Positions 1 through 7,804 of a DNA stretch of 64,000 nucleotides are shown here, in pieces; the stretch's first letter is position 1; each line of letters begins with the position of its first letter. The stretch comes from JABCPE02 sp963516675. GTDB lineage: Bacteria; Bacteroidota; Bacteroidia; Flavobacteriales; Weeksellaceae. Where the stretch lies: NCBI GenBank assembly GCA_963516675.1, contig CAUQBH010000005.1, positions 71,357 through 135,356 on the forward strand. Reading direction: 5' to 3'. The position numbers and the translations under genes were made by a program. The notes under the pieces are model-generated. The model was not told the DNA's origin and made no database searches. It worked only from the letters and a program-made list of their open reading frames with translations.

Positions 1-72
1 ATAAATAAAATCTGTATAAACCGCTGAATATGAGTGTAAAGAAAATAATTTAAATAAATTTTTAATTATACA

Positions 73-696
73 ATGTCAGGTATTATTGGTAAAAAAATCG
101 GTATGACCTCTTTGTTTAACGAAGAAGGAAAAAACATTCCTTGTACAGTTATTCAGGCTGGTCCATGCTCGGTTTTACAGGTCAGAACCGAAGAAGTTGA
201 TGGTTATTCAGCTGTTCAATTAGGTTTCGATGACAAGAGTGAAAAGAATGTCGGAAAGGCATTAGCTGGTCATTTTAAAAAGGCTGGTTCTGCTCCTAAG
301 GCGAAAATCGTAGAATTCCACAATGGATTCGAGGATGTGAAATTAGGAGATGAAGTGAATGTAGATGTCTTCGTAGAAGGAGAGTATGTAGATGTTACAG
401 GAACTTCAAAAGGTAAAGGTTTCCAAGGTGTTGTTAAAAGACATGGTTTTGGTGGTGTAATGCAGCAGACTCATGGACAGCACAATAGATTGAGAGCTCC
501 GGGTTCTATCGGTGCGGGTTCAGATCCATCAAGAGTTTTTAAAGGCTTGAGAATGGCTGGTAGAATGGGAGGTGAGCAGGTTACTGTTCAAAACCTTCAA
601 GTGTTAAAAGTAGATAAAGAACAAAATCTTTTAATAGTAAAAGGTGCTGTTCCGGGAGCTAAAAATTCTTATGTAATTATCAGAAAATGGAATTAG
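73..696 (+). CDS. rplC: 50S ribosomal protein L3 (uL3)
   Basis: Early-assembling 23S rRNA-binding protein near the peptidyl-transferase centre. The 207-residue length is normal, and the uL3 signature (QTHGQHNRLRAPGSIG, starting at residue 132, then RMAGRMGGEQVTVQN) is intact. It is the first complete gene of the S10 part of the cluster; rpsJ, which normally precedes it, must lie off the left edge, since bases 1-72 contain no open frame matching uS10. The last 10 bases overlap the start of rplD, implying translational coupling. The start is preceded by A/T-rich sequence without a Shine-Dalgarno motif. Confidence 0.98.
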   Translation: MSGIIGKKIGMTSLFNEEGKNIPCTVIQAGPCSVLQVRTEEVDGYSAVQLGFDDKSEKNVGKALAGHFKKAGSAPKAKIVEFHNGFEDVKLGDEVNVDVFVEGEYVDVTGTSKGKGFQGVVKRHGFGGVMQQTHGQHNRLRAPGSIGAGSDPSRVFKGLRMAGRMGGEQVTVQNLQVLKVDKEQNLLIVKGAVPGAKNSYVIIRKWN

Positions 697-1316
697 TAGT
701 ATTAAATACATCAGGAAAAGAAACCGGAAGAAAGGTACAGTTAGACGATACTATCTTTGGTATCGAGCCTAACCAGCACGCGGTTTACTTAGAAGTGAAA
801 CAATATCTTGCGGCTCAAAGACAAGGCACGCATAAGTCTAAAGAAAGAAGTGAAATCACAGCTTCTACTAAAAAATTGAAGAAACAGAAAGGTTCTGGTT
901 CTGCAAGATACGGGGATATCAAATCACCTGTATTCAAAGGAGGAGGTAGAGTTTTTGGGCCTAAGCCAAGAGATTATAGATTTAAATTAAATAAAGCATT
1001 AAAAAGATTAGCGAAAAAATCTGTTCTTTCTCAAAAAATGAGAGAAGATTCTATCAAAGTTTTAGAAGAGTTGAATTTCTCTGCTCCTAAAACAAAAGAT
1101 TTTGTTAATGTAGTGAATGCTTTAGGTTTGGAAGGTAAGAAGTCATTATTTATTCTTGCTGAAGCAAACAAGAATGTATTTTTATCTTCAAGAAACTTAC
1201 CAAAAGCAAAAGTGATGAATTATAACGAAATTTCTTCTTATGATTTAATCAACGCTGGTGAGGTAGTATTCTTTGAAGGTGCAGTAGAGAAGTTTCAAGA
1301 AAATTTAAGAAAATAA
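687..1316 (+). CDS. rplD: 50S ribosomal protein L4 (uL4)
   Basis: 23S rRNA-binding protein whose extended loop lines the peptide exit tunnel; in E. coli it also represses the S10 operon. The loop region with the G-S-G-x-A-R-x-G-x-x-x-S-P and G-G-G-x-x-F-G-P-K-P-R motifs lies around residues 70-100. Length 209 residues is typical. It overlaps rplC by 10 bases and is followed after 3 bases by rplW. Whether it autoregulates here cannot be told, as the operon leader is outside the window. Confidence 0.98.
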   Translation: MELVVLNTSGKETGRKVQLDDTIFGIEPNQHAVYLEVKQYLAAQRQGTHKSKERSEITASTKKLKKQKGSGSARYGDIKSPVFKGGGRVFGPKPRDYRFKLNKALKRLAKKSVLSQKMREDSIKVLEELNFSAPKTKDFVNVVNALGLEGKKSLFILAEANKNVFLSSRNLPKAKVMNYNEISSYDLINAGEVVFFEGAVEKFQENLRK

Positions 1317-1319
1317 ATC

Positions 1320-1607
1320 ATGTCAATCATTATTAAACCAATCATTTCGGAAAAAGCGACTTATCTTACGGATTTGAGAGGACAGTATTCTTTTTTAGTA
1401 GATACTAAAGCGAATAAAATCCAAATTAAAAACGCTGTAGAAGAAGCTTATGGTGTAAAGGTAGCAAATGTTAGGACTATGATTTATGCTCCTAAAGTTT
1501 CTATGAAATACACTAAAAAAGGTCTTCAAGTTGGTAAAACTAACAAATTGAAGAAAGCAGTTATAGAGCTTCAAGCAGGTGAAGTTATCGATGTTTTTGC
1601 AAATTAA
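1320..1607 (+). CDS. rplW: 50S ribosomal protein L23 (uL23)
   Basis: Protein at the exit of the ribosomal tunnel, the docking site for trigger factor and SRP. The 95-residue sequence begins with the family pattern I-I-x-x-P-I-I-S-E-K-A and has the usual alpha/beta core followed by a basic K-K-G-x-x-x-G-K-T-N-K-x-K-K-A segment. Located between rplD (3-base gap) and rplB (22-base gap), the standard order. Confidence 0.98.
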   Translation: MSIIIKPIISEKATYLTDLRGQYSFLVDTKANKIQIKNAVEEAYGVKVANVRTMIYAPKVSMKYTKKGLQVGKTNKLKKAVIELQAGEVIDVFAN

Positions 1608-1629
1608 TAATTAATTATAAATAATAGTA

Positions 1630-2451
1630 ATGTCTGTTAGAAAATTAAAACCTATCACCCCGGGACAGAGATTCAGAATTGTAAACAATTTTGATGAAAT
1701 TACTACCAACAAGCCAGAGAAATCTTTGACTTTTGGTATTAAGAAATCAGGTGGGCGTAACAACACAGGTAAAATGACCATGCGTTACACCGGAGGTGGA
1801 CACAAAAAGAAGTACAGAATCATTGACTTTAAAAGAAACAAATTTAATGTTGATGCTACTGTAAAAACTGTAGAGTATGATCCAAACAGAACAGCTTTTA
1901 TCGCATTACTAGAATATGCAGATGGAGAAAAGAGATATATTGTAGCTCCAGCTGGTATCAAAGTAGGACAAAAAGTAGTTTCTGGGGAAAATGTGGCTCC
2001 TGAAATAGGAAACGCTATGAAATTGAAGAATATTCCTTTGGGTTCAGTAATTTCTTGTATAGAAATGAAACCAGGACAAGGAGCAATTCTTGCGAGAAGT
2101 GCAGGTTCTTCAGCACAGTTGACTTCAAGAGATGGAAAATACGCTATCGTTAAATTGCCTTCAGGAGAATCAAGAATGATTTTGGTAGAGTGTATGGCAA
2201 TGATAGGTTCAGTATCAAACTCAGATCATCAGCTTACTGTTTCTGGTAAAGCAGGTAGAAGCAGATGGTTGGGCAGAAGACCAAGAACTAGAGCGGTAGT
2301 TATGAACCCAGTAGATCACCCAATGGGTGGTGGTGAAGGTAGATCATCTGGTGGTCACCCAAGATCTAGAAACGGTAAACCAGCTAAAGGTTACAAGACT
2401 AGAAAGAAAAACAAAGTGTCTAACCGTTACATCGTATCTAAAAGAAAATAA
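1630..2451 (+). CDS. rplB: 50S ribosomal protein L2 (uL2)
   Basis: Primary 23S rRNA-binding protein needed for subunit association and peptidyl transfer. The 273-residue product has the full family length with OB-fold, SH3-like domain and the basic C-terminal tail. The motif VDHPMGGGEGR near residue 227 keeps the first, functionally important His; the second His of the common HPH form is Met here. Two bases separate it from rpsS. Confidence 0.98.
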   Translation: MSVRKLKPITPGQRFRIVNNFDEITTNKPEKSLTFGIKKSGGRNNTGKMTMRYTGGGHKKKYRIIDFKRNKFNVDATVKTVEYDPNRTAFIALLEYADGEKRYIVAPAGIKVGQKVVSGENVAPEIGNAMKLKNIPLGSVISCIEMKPGQGAILARSAGSSAQLTSRDGKYAIVKLPSGESRMILVECMAMIGSVSNSDHQLTVSGKAGRSRWLGRRPRTRAVVMNPVDHPMGGGEGRSSGGHPRSRNGKPAKGYKTRKKNKVSNRYIVSKRK

Positions 2452-2453
2452 TT

Positions 2454-2732
2454 ATGGCAAGATCACTTAAGAAAGGACCTTTTATTCACCATTCATTAGA
2501 GAAAAAGGTTCAAGCAAATATAGAGTCTGGTAAAAAGACAGTAATTAAAACATGGTCTAGAGCATCTATGATTTCTCCAGACATGGTAGGACAAACTATA
2601 GCAGTGCACAACGGGAAATCTTTTATCCCAGTGTATATCACTGAAAATATGGTAGGTCATAAGTTAGGCGAATTTTCTCCGACAAGATCTTTCAGAGGTC
2701 ACGCGGGTAATAAAAATAAAGGTAGCAGATAA
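2454..2732 (+). CDS. rpsS: 30S ribosomal protein S19 (uS19)
   Basis: Small-subunit head protein that pairs with uS13 and contacts the A-site tRNA. The 92-residue sequence has the N-terminal RSLKKGPFI pattern and the conserved C-terminal HKLGEFSPTRSFRGHAG motif. It lies between rplB and rplV with gaps of 2 and 5 bases. Confidence 0.98.
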   Translation: MARSLKKGPFIHHSLEKKVQANIESGKKTVIKTWSRASMISPDMVGQTIAVHNGKSFIPVYITENMVGHKLGEFSPTRSFRGHAGNKNKGSR

Positions 2733-2737
2733 TAGTC

Positions 2738-3142
2738 ATGGGAATAAGAAAACAAAACAGTGCATTAGCTAGAAAAGCAGCGAATAGAGATGTAGTAAAA
2801 GCATGTCTAAATGATTGTCCTTCTTCTCCAAGAAAAATGAGATTAGTTGCTGATATCATCCGTGGAGAAAATGTAGATAAAGCATTATATATCCTAAAAT
2901 ACTCTAAAAAAGAAGCTTCTAATAAGTTAGAAAAATTGCTGTTATCAGCAATAGCTAACTGGCAGGTGAAAAACCCTAACGCTGATGTAGAAGCAGCAAA
3001 TCTTTTTGTAAAAGAGATTTATGTGGATAGTGCTAGACAATTAAAAAGATTGAGACCAGCACCACAAGGTAGAGGTTACAGAATTAGAAAAAGATCTAAC
3101 CATGTGACTTTAATTTTAGGTAATAAATCAGAAAATCAATAA
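2738..3142 (+). CDS. rplV: 50S ribosomal protein L22 (uL22)
   Basis: Protein lining the exit tunnel, whose beta-hairpin meets that of uL4 and is a site of macrolide resistance mutations in other bacteria. The product (134 residues) carries the SPRKMRLVADIIRG motif near residues 29-42 and the hairpin region RLRPAPQGRGYRIRKRSNHVT near the C terminus. It is longer than the E. coli protein (110) mainly through an N-terminal basic extension. Confidence 0.98.
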   Translation: MGIRKQNSALARKAANRDVVKACLNDCPSSPRKMRLVADIIRGENVDKALYILKYSKKEASNKLEKLLLSAIANWQVKNPNADVEAANLFVKEIYVDSARQLKRLRPAPQGRGYRIRKRSNHVTLILGNKSENQ

Positions 3143-3149
3143 TCAAGGT

Positions 3150-3857
3150 ATGGGACAGAAGACAAATCCAATTGGTAATAGATTAGGAATCATTAGAGGT
3201 TGGGATTCTAACTGGTTTGGAGGAAATGATTATGGGGATAGAATCGCAGAAGACTATAAGATCAGAAGATACCTTGAGGCTAGATTATCTAAAGGTGGAA
3301 TCTCTAGAATCTTTATAGAAAGAACATTAAAGTTAGTTACAGTTACAATCACTACAGCAAGACCAGGTTTAATCATTGGTAAAGGTGGTCAAGAGGTTGA
3401 TAAATTGAAAGAAGAGTTAAAGAAAATCACTGATAAGGATATTCAAATTAACATCTTTGAAATTAAGAGACCAGAATTAGACGCTGTATTGGTTGCAGAT
3501 AGCATCGCTAAGCAGATTGAAAACAGAATTTCTTACAGAAGAGCTGTTAAAATGGCTATCGCTGGTTCTATGAGAATGGGAGCAGAGGGAATAAAAGTTC
3601 AGATTTCTGGAAGATTGAACGGAGCTGAAATGGCGAGATCAGAATCTTTCAAAGAAGGAAGAATTCCTCTATCTACATTCAGAGCGGATATAGATTATCA
3701 TATCGCAGAAGCACACACTACTTATGGTAGATTGGGTGTTAAAGTGTGGATTATGAAGGGTGAAGTATATGGTAAGAGAGAGCTTTCTCCACTTGTAGGA
3801 CAACCACAAAAGAAAGGATCTGCATCAGGAGGAGGTAAAAAAAGAGAAAGAAAATAA
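3150..3857 (+). CDS. rpsC: 30S ribosomal protein S3 (uS3)
   Basis: Small-subunit head protein at the mRNA entry channel, with helicase activity toward structured mRNA. It starts with the invariant GQKTNPIGNRLG pattern, has the KH-type RNA-binding motif GLIIGKGGQEVDKLK around residues 72-86, and ends in a Gly/Lys-rich tail. Length 235 residues is normal. An unusually long gap of 93 bases follows before rplP; see the regulatory entry there. Confidence 0.98.
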   Translation: MGQKTNPIGNRLGIIRGWDSNWFGGNDYGDRIAEDYKIRRYLEARLSKGGISRIFIERTLKLVTVTITTARPGLIIGKGGQEVDKLKEELKKITDKDIQINIFEIKRPELDAVLVADSIAKQIENRISYRRAVKMAIAGSMRMGAEGIKVQISGRLNGAEMARSESFKEGRIPLSTFRADIDYHIAEAHTTYGRLGVKVWIMKGEVYGKRELSPLVGQPQKKGSASGGGKKRERK

Positions 3858-3863
3858 TTAATG

Positions 3864-3950
3864 AAATTTTAGGTTTGAAATTGAAAATTTTAAATGCCGT
3901 TACCTTTTAAAATCTAAAATTTAAAATCTAAGATCTAAAATTCTAAAATT
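3864..3950 (+). promoter_or_regulatory. Structured gap with TCTAAAAT-type minisatellite upstream of rplP
   Basis: The 93-base space between rpsC and rplP is one of the largest in the cluster. Bases 3864-3876 can pair with 3910-3922 over 13 positions with a single G-U wobble, enclosing a 33-base loop. The right arm merges into short imperfect direct repeats of the type TCTAAAATT that run to the start codon at 3951. It may be a leader or simply a slippage-prone AT-rich repeat; no function is proven. Confidence 0.35.
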
Positions 3951-4376
3951 ATGTTACAACCAAAAAGAACCAAGTTCCGTCGTGTTCATAAAATGAAAAT
4001 GAAAGGTAATGCTAACAGAGGAGCTCAGTTAGCTTACGGAACATTCGGAATTAAAGCCATGGAAGGTGCTTGGATCACTGCAAGACAGATTGAGGCGGCT
4101 CGTATCGCTGCTACAAGATATATGAAGAGAGAGGGGCAACTATGGATTAAAATATTCCCAGATAAGCCAATTACTAAAAAACCAGCTGAAGTAAGGATGG
4201 GTAAAGGTAAAGGTGCTGTAGAATACTGGGTAGCTGTAGTAAAACCAGGAAGAGTAATGTTTGAAATCGGAGGAGTACCTTACGAAGTAGCGAAAGAGGC
4301 GTTAAGACTTGCTGCACAAAAACTTCCAGTAGTTACGAAGTTCATAGTAGCTAATGATTTTGTTCAACCACAATAA
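3951..4376 (+). CDS. rplP: 50S ribosomal protein L16 (uL16)
   Basis: Large-subunit protein that organises the A-site and central protuberance. The N-terminal MLQPKRTKFRRVHK pattern and the later GKGKGAVEYWVAVVKPG motif identify it. Length 141 residues is normal. In Gammaproteobacteria Arg81 of the PVTKKPAEVRMGKGKG region is hydroxylated; the same Arg is present in KKPAEVRMGKGKG here, but the modifying enzyme is not in this window. Confidence 0.98.
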   Translation: MLQPKRTKFRRVHKMKMKGNANRGAQLAYGTFGIKAMEGAWITARQIEAARIAATRYMKREGQLWIKIFPDKPITKKPAEVRMGKGKGAVEYWVAVVKPGRVMFEIGGVPYEVAKEALRLAAQKLPVVTKFIVANDFVQPQ

Positions 4377-4387
4377 ATCTCGAAATT

Positions 4388-4573
4388 ATGAAACAAGCTG
4401 AAATTAAGAACTTAAGCGTAGAGGATATCAAGGCAAAATTAGTAGAGTTGAGAACTACTTATAGCAAAACAAGATTGGCTCACAAAATTAGCCCAGTAGA
4501 AAATCCTATTCAAATCAGAGATTTAAGAAGAACAATCGCAAGACTTGAAACCGAGTTAACTAACAAACAATAA
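4388..4573 (+). CDS. rpmC: 50S ribosomal protein L29 (uL29)
   Basis: Small helical hairpin protein at the tunnel exit next to uL23. The 61-residue product shows the E-I-x-x-L-S-V-E-D-I-x-x-K-L pattern at the N terminus and the QIRDLRRTIARLETEL motif at the C terminus. Position between rplP and rpsQ is standard. Confidence 0.97.
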   Translation: MKQAEIKNLSVEDIKAKLVELRTTYSKTRLAHKISPVENPIQIRDLRRTIARLETELTNKQ

Positions 4574-4587
4574 TTTTCATTTTAAGC

Positions 4588-4842
4588 ATGGAAAGAAATT
4601 TAAGAAAAGAAAGAATAGGAATAGTTTCGAGCAATAAAATGGAAAAAACCATTGTTGTTAGTGAAACTATGAGAATGAAACATCCTATGTACGGTAAATT
4701 CGTATTAAAAACGAAAAAATATACTGCACATGATGAGAACAACGAGTGTAACGAAGGTGATACAGTTTTAATCCAAGAAACTAGACCTTTGAGTAAGAAT
4801 AAGAGATGGAGATTAGTAAGAATTATAGAAAGAGCTAAGTAA
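4588..4842 (+). CDS. rpsQ: 30S ribosomal protein S17 (uS17)
   Basis: Primary 16S rRNA-binding protein with an OB fold. The 84-residue product has the G-I-V-S-S-N-K-M-x-K-T-I-V-V start and the ETRPLSKNKRWRLV motif near the C terminus. Its stop codon shares one base with the start of rplN (TAATG), implying coupled translation. Confidence 0.98.
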   Translation: MERNLRKERIGIVSSNKMEKTIVVSETMRMKHPMYGKFVLKTKKYTAHDENNECNEGDTVLIQETRPLSKNKRWRLVRIIERAK

Positions 4843-5210
4843 TGTTACAAACTGAATCAAGATTAAAAGTTGCTGATAACACTGGTGCTAAAGAAGTGCT
4901 AGTAATCAGAGTTCTAGGTGGTACTAGAAGAAGATATGCTTCTGTTGGTGATAAAATCGTAGTTACTATTAAAGATGCTACTCCATCAGGAAATGCAAAG
5001 AAAGGACAAGTGTCTAAGGCTGTTGTAGTAAGAACTAAAAAAGCTGTTCGCAGAAAAGATGGTTCATACATCAGTTTTGATGACAATGCTTGTGTTTTGC
5101 TCAATGCAGCGGGAGAAATGAGAGGAACTCGTGTTTTCGGACCTGTTGCTAGAGAATTGAGAGATAAAGAATATATGAAAGTAATTTCATTAGCCCCTGA
5201 AGTTTTATAA
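4842..5210 (+). CDS. rplN: 50S ribosomal protein L14 (uL14)
   Basis: Large-subunit interface protein that forms bridges to 16S rRNA and, in other bacteria, is the docking site for the silencing factor RsfS. The family opening MLQ-x-E-S-R-L-x-V-A-D-N-T-G-A-K is exact, and the length of 122 residues is the family standard. The start overlaps the rpsQ stop by one base. Confidence 0.98.
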   Translation: MLQTESRLKVADNTGAKEVLVIRVLGGTRRRYASVGDKIVVTIKDATPSGNAKKGQVSKAVVVRTKKAVRRKDGSYISFDDNACVLLNAAGEMRGTRVFGPVARELRDKEYMKVISLAPEVL

Positions 5211-5221
5211 ATTCTAGAAAG

Positions 5222-5542
5222 ATGACAAAGTTAAAAATCAAAAAAGGAGATAATGTAATTGTTACAACAGGTAACAAAAACATTAAAGGTAAAACGGGTG
5301 AAGTTATTGCTGTAATTAAAGATAAAAATAGAGCTGTAGTTGCAGGTCTTAATATCGTAAAGAAGCATGTAAAGCCATCTGCGTCTAATCCACAAGGAGG
5401 AATTGTAGAAAAGGAAGCTTCAATCCATATTTCTAACTTAGCGTTAGTAGATCCTAAAACAGGAAAAGCTACAAAAGTTGGATACAGAATGGAAGGAGAT
5501 AAAAAAGTAAGATTTGCAAAAAAATCTGGTGAAATTTTATAA
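5222..5542 (+). CDS. rplX: 50S ribosomal protein L24 (uL24)
   Basis: Assembly-initiator protein binding the 5' part of 23S rRNA. The KOW motif (KGDNVIVTTGNKNIKGKTGEV) spans about residues 8-28, followed by the V-V-x-G-x-N-I-V-K-K-H-V-K-P pattern. Length 106 residues is normal. The 11-base gap to rplE leaves no room for the S8-binding operator that E. coli has at this junction. Confidence 0.98.
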   Translation: MTKLKIKKGDNVIVTTGNKNIKGKTGEVIAVIKDKNRAVVAGLNIVKKHVKPSASNPQGGIVEKEASIHISNLALVDPKTGKATKVGYRMEGDKKVRFAKKSGEIL

Positions 5543-5553
5543 AAGACTAAAAG

Positions 5554-6105
5554 ATGGAATACATAGCTAGACCCAAAAAATTATATAAAGAAAAAATTGT
5601 TCCAGCAATGATGGAAGAATTTGGGTATAAGTCTGTAATGCAAGTACCAAGATTAGAGAAAATCGTACTTTCTCAAGGTTTGGGAGATGCAGTACAAGAT
5701 AAGAAGATTGTAGATTATGCGGTAGAAGAACTTACAGCAATTACTGGACAAAAAGCAGTAGGAACAATCTCTAAAAAAGATGAAGCTTCATTCAAATTGA
5801 GAAGAGGTGTTCCAATTGGAGCAAAAGTAACACTAAGAGCAGACAGAATGTACGAGTTTTTAGATAGACTTACATCTTCTGCACTACCAAGAATCAGAGA
5901 TTTCAGCGGAATCAAAGCTGATGGTTTTGATGGAAGAGGTAACTACAACTTGGGTATTACCGAGCAGATTATCTTCCCTGAGATCGTGATTGATAAAGTG
6001 AAAAAAATCCAAGGTATGGATATTACTTTTGTGACATCTGCTAAAACAGATAAAGAAGCTAAAGTTTTATTAACTCATTTCGGATTACCGTTTAAAAAGA
6101 ACTAA
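5554..6105 (+). CDS. rplE: 50S ribosomal protein L5 (uL5)
   Basis: 5S rRNA-binding protein of the central protuberance that contacts the P-site tRNA. The 183-residue product has the P-R-L-E-K-I-V-L-S-Q-G-L-G-D-A pattern near residue 32 and the C-terminal DITFVTSAKTDKEAKVLL motif. It is separated by 2 bases from rpsN. Confidence 0.98.
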   Translation: MEYIARPKKLYKEKIVPAMMEEFGYKSVMQVPRLEKIVLSQGLGDAVQDKKIVDYAVEELTAITGQKAVGTISKKDEASFKLRRGVPIGAKVTLRADRMYEFLDRLTSSALPRIRDFSGIKADGFDGRGNYNLGITEQIIFPEIVIDKVKKIQGMDITFVTSAKTDKEAKVLLTHFGLPFKKN

Positions 6106-6107
6106 TC

Positions 6108-6377
6108 ATGGCAAAGGAATCAATGAAAGCGCGTGAGCGCAAAAGAGAAGCACTAGTTGCTAAATATGCCGCTAAAAGAAAAGCTTTGAAAGAAGCAGGA
6201 GATTACGAAGCTCTACAAAAATTGCCTAAAAATGCTTCTCCAGTTAGATTGCACAACAGATGCAAACTTACGGGAAGACCAAGAGGGTATATGAGAATTT
6301 TCGGAATTTCGAGAGTTACTTTCAGAGAAATGGCGAACCAAGGGCTTATCCCTGGTGTTAAAAAAGCAAGTTGGTAA
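6108..6377 (+). CDS. rpsN: 30S ribosomal protein S14, zinc-free type (uS14)
   Basis: Small-subunit head protein. At 89 residues it is the long form lacking the CxxC zinc ribbon; only a single Cys occurs, in the NRCKLTGRPRG motif. The following RIFGISRVTFREMA pattern is diagnostic. Because this zinc-independent form sits in the main cluster it is the default uS14 here, not a zinc-starvation paralogue. An 83-base gap with a hairpin follows before rpsH. Confidence 0.97.
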   Translation: MAKESMKARERKREALVAKYAAKRKALKEAGDYEALQKLPKNASPVRLHNRCKLTGRPRGYMRIFGISRVTFREMANQGLIPGVKKASW

Positions 6378-6395
6378 CAATTTTTAACAAATCGA

Positions 6396-6431
6396 GATAA
6401 TTAAGTTGTAAAAATTGCAAAACTAATTATC
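6396..6431 (+). promoter_or_regulatory. Hairpin between rpsN and rpsH, candidate leader
   Basis: GATAATTA at 6396-6403 is perfectly complementary to TAATTATC at 6424-6431, and the stem can be extended inward by GTT/AAC after a one-base bulge. No T-run follows, so it is not an intrinsic terminator. It lies in the 83-base gap just ahead of the S8 gene. S8 is the spc-operon repressor in E. coli, so a regulatory role is possible but is inference. Confidence 0.35.
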
Positions 6432-6460
6432 ATTAACCAATAATTTAAAAAAAAAGAAAA

Positions 6461-6859
6461 ATGGTAACAGATCCAATTTCAGATTTCCTAACTAGAGTAA
6501 GGAACGCACAAAGCGCAGGCCACAAAGTGGTGGAAATTCCTGCATCGAAAATTAAAAAGGAGATTACGAAAATCCTATTTGATCAAGGGTACATCTTGAA
6601 CTATAAGTTTGAAGATAATGCTGTTCAAGGGACTATCAAAATCGCTTTGAAGTATGACAAGCAAACTAACAAACCAGCTATCAAGTCTATTCAGAGAGCT
6701 TCTAGACCTGGTTTGAGAAAATACGCTGGTTCAGATGAACTTCCAAGAGTATTGAACGGTTTGGGAATAGCTATCATCTCTACTTCTAAAGGAGTAATGA
6801 CTGATAAAAAAGCAAGACAAGAGAAAGTAGGAGGAGAAGTAATCTGCTATGTATATTAA
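6461..6859 (+). CDS. rpsH: 30S ribosomal protein S8 (uS8)
   Basis: 16S rRNA-binding protein of the platform, the translational repressor of the spc operon in E. coli. The sequence begins M-V-T-D-P-I-S-D-F-L-T-R-V-R-N-A and ends with STSKGVMTDKKARQEKVGGE, both family hallmarks. Length 132 residues is standard. It is preceded by the widest spacing in the spc part of the cluster. Confidence 0.98.
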   Translation: MVTDPISDFLTRVRNAQSAGHKVVEIPASKIKKEITKILFDQGYILNYKFEDNAVQGTIKIALKYDKQTNKPAIKSIQRASRPGLRKYAGSDELPRVLNGLGIAIISTSKGVMTDKKARQEKVGGEVICYVY

Positions 6860-6875
6860 TTTATAAATAGGAATA

Positions 6876-7421
6876 ATGTCAAGAATTGGTAAATCAATTA
6901 TAACAATCCCAGCAGGAGTTACAGTATCATTTTCTAATAATGTTGTAACTGTGAAAGGACCAAAAGGTGAGCTTTCTCAAGAAATCACTAAAGGGATTAC
7001 GATAGCACAAGAAGGTGCTGAACTAACAGTAAACAGACCATCTGATTCTAAAGAACATAGATCTCTTCATGGTCTTTATAGAGCACTAATCAACAATATG
7101 GTAGTTGGTGTTTCAGAAGGGTTTACAAAACAGTTAGAATTAGTAGGTGTAGGTTATAGAGCATCTCACTCAGGACAAAAACTGGAGTTGGCTCTAGGTT
7201 TCTCTCATGGTATTATAATGGAACTTCCAAAAGAAATCACATTAAATACTGAGACTGAAAAAGGTAAGAACCCAATCATCACTTTATCATCTCATGATAA
7301 ACAATTATTGGGAATGGTGGTTGCAAAAATCAGATCATTTAGAAAACCTGAACCTTACAAAGGAAAAGGTGTGAGATTTGTAGGAGAAAATGTTAGAAGA
7401 AAAGCTGGTAAATCTGCTTAA
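6876..7421 (+). CDS. rplF: 50S ribosomal protein L6 (uL6)
   Basis: Protein near the GTPase centre, with two tandem similar domains. The first starts at S-R-I-G-K-x-x-I-x-I-P and the second includes the GVGYRAS stretch; the C-terminal motif EPYKGKGVRFVGENVRRKAGKSA is clear. Length 181 residues is typical. Confidence 0.98.
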   Translation: MSRIGKSIITIPAGVTVSFSNNVVTVKGPKGELSQEITKGITIAQEGAELTVNRPSDSKEHRSLHGLYRALINNMVVGVSEGFTKQLELVGVGYRASHSGQKLELALGFSHGIIMELPKEITLNTETEKGKNPIITLSSHDKQLLGMVVAKIRSFRKPEPYKGKGVRFVGENVRRKAGKSA

Positions 7422-7432
7422 AATTTAAGGAA

Positions 7433-7786
7433 ATGGCATTAACAAAAGTAGAAAAAAGAAACAGAATAAAGAGAAGAGTAAGAGGGAAAATCTCCGGTAC
7501 TCAGGCATCACCAAGATTATCTGTATATAAGAGTAATAAAGAAATTTATGCTCAGTTGATCGATGACAAAGAAGGTAAAACTTTAGTATTCGCTTCTTCT
7601 AGAGAGAAAGAAGTAAACGCTAAAGGAACAAAAACTGAAGTAGCAGCAGCTGTAGGTAAAAGAATTGCTGAAAAAGCAAAAGCAGCAGGCTATGAAAAAG
7701 TAGTTTTTGATAGAAATGGTTTCATATATCACGGAAGAATAAAAGCTCTTGCTGATGGTGCTAGAGAAGGAGGTCTTCAATTCTAA
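7433..7786 (+). CDS. rplR: 50S ribosomal protein L18 (uL18)
   Basis: 5S rRNA-binding protein. The 117-residue product has the R-x-R-x-R-x-K-I-S-G-T-x-x-x-P-R-L-S-V-Y-K-S pattern, the VVFDRNGFIYHGRIKALADGAREGGLQF ending being the family signature. Gaps of 11 and 18 bases separate it from rplF and rpsE. Confidence 0.98.
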   Translation: MALTKVEKRNRIKRRVRGKISGTQASPRLSVYKSNKEIYAQLIDDKEGKTLVFASSREKEVNAKGTKTEVAAAVGKRIAEKAKAAGYEKVVFDRNGFIYHGRIKALADGAREGGLQF

Positions 7787-7804
7787 TTTTAAAAGTATCG
7801 AAAT

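Noticed and set aside
687..696. rplC/rplD overlap read as a frameshift
   Set aside because: Both proteins have complete, family-length sequences; short overlaps are normal in this operon.
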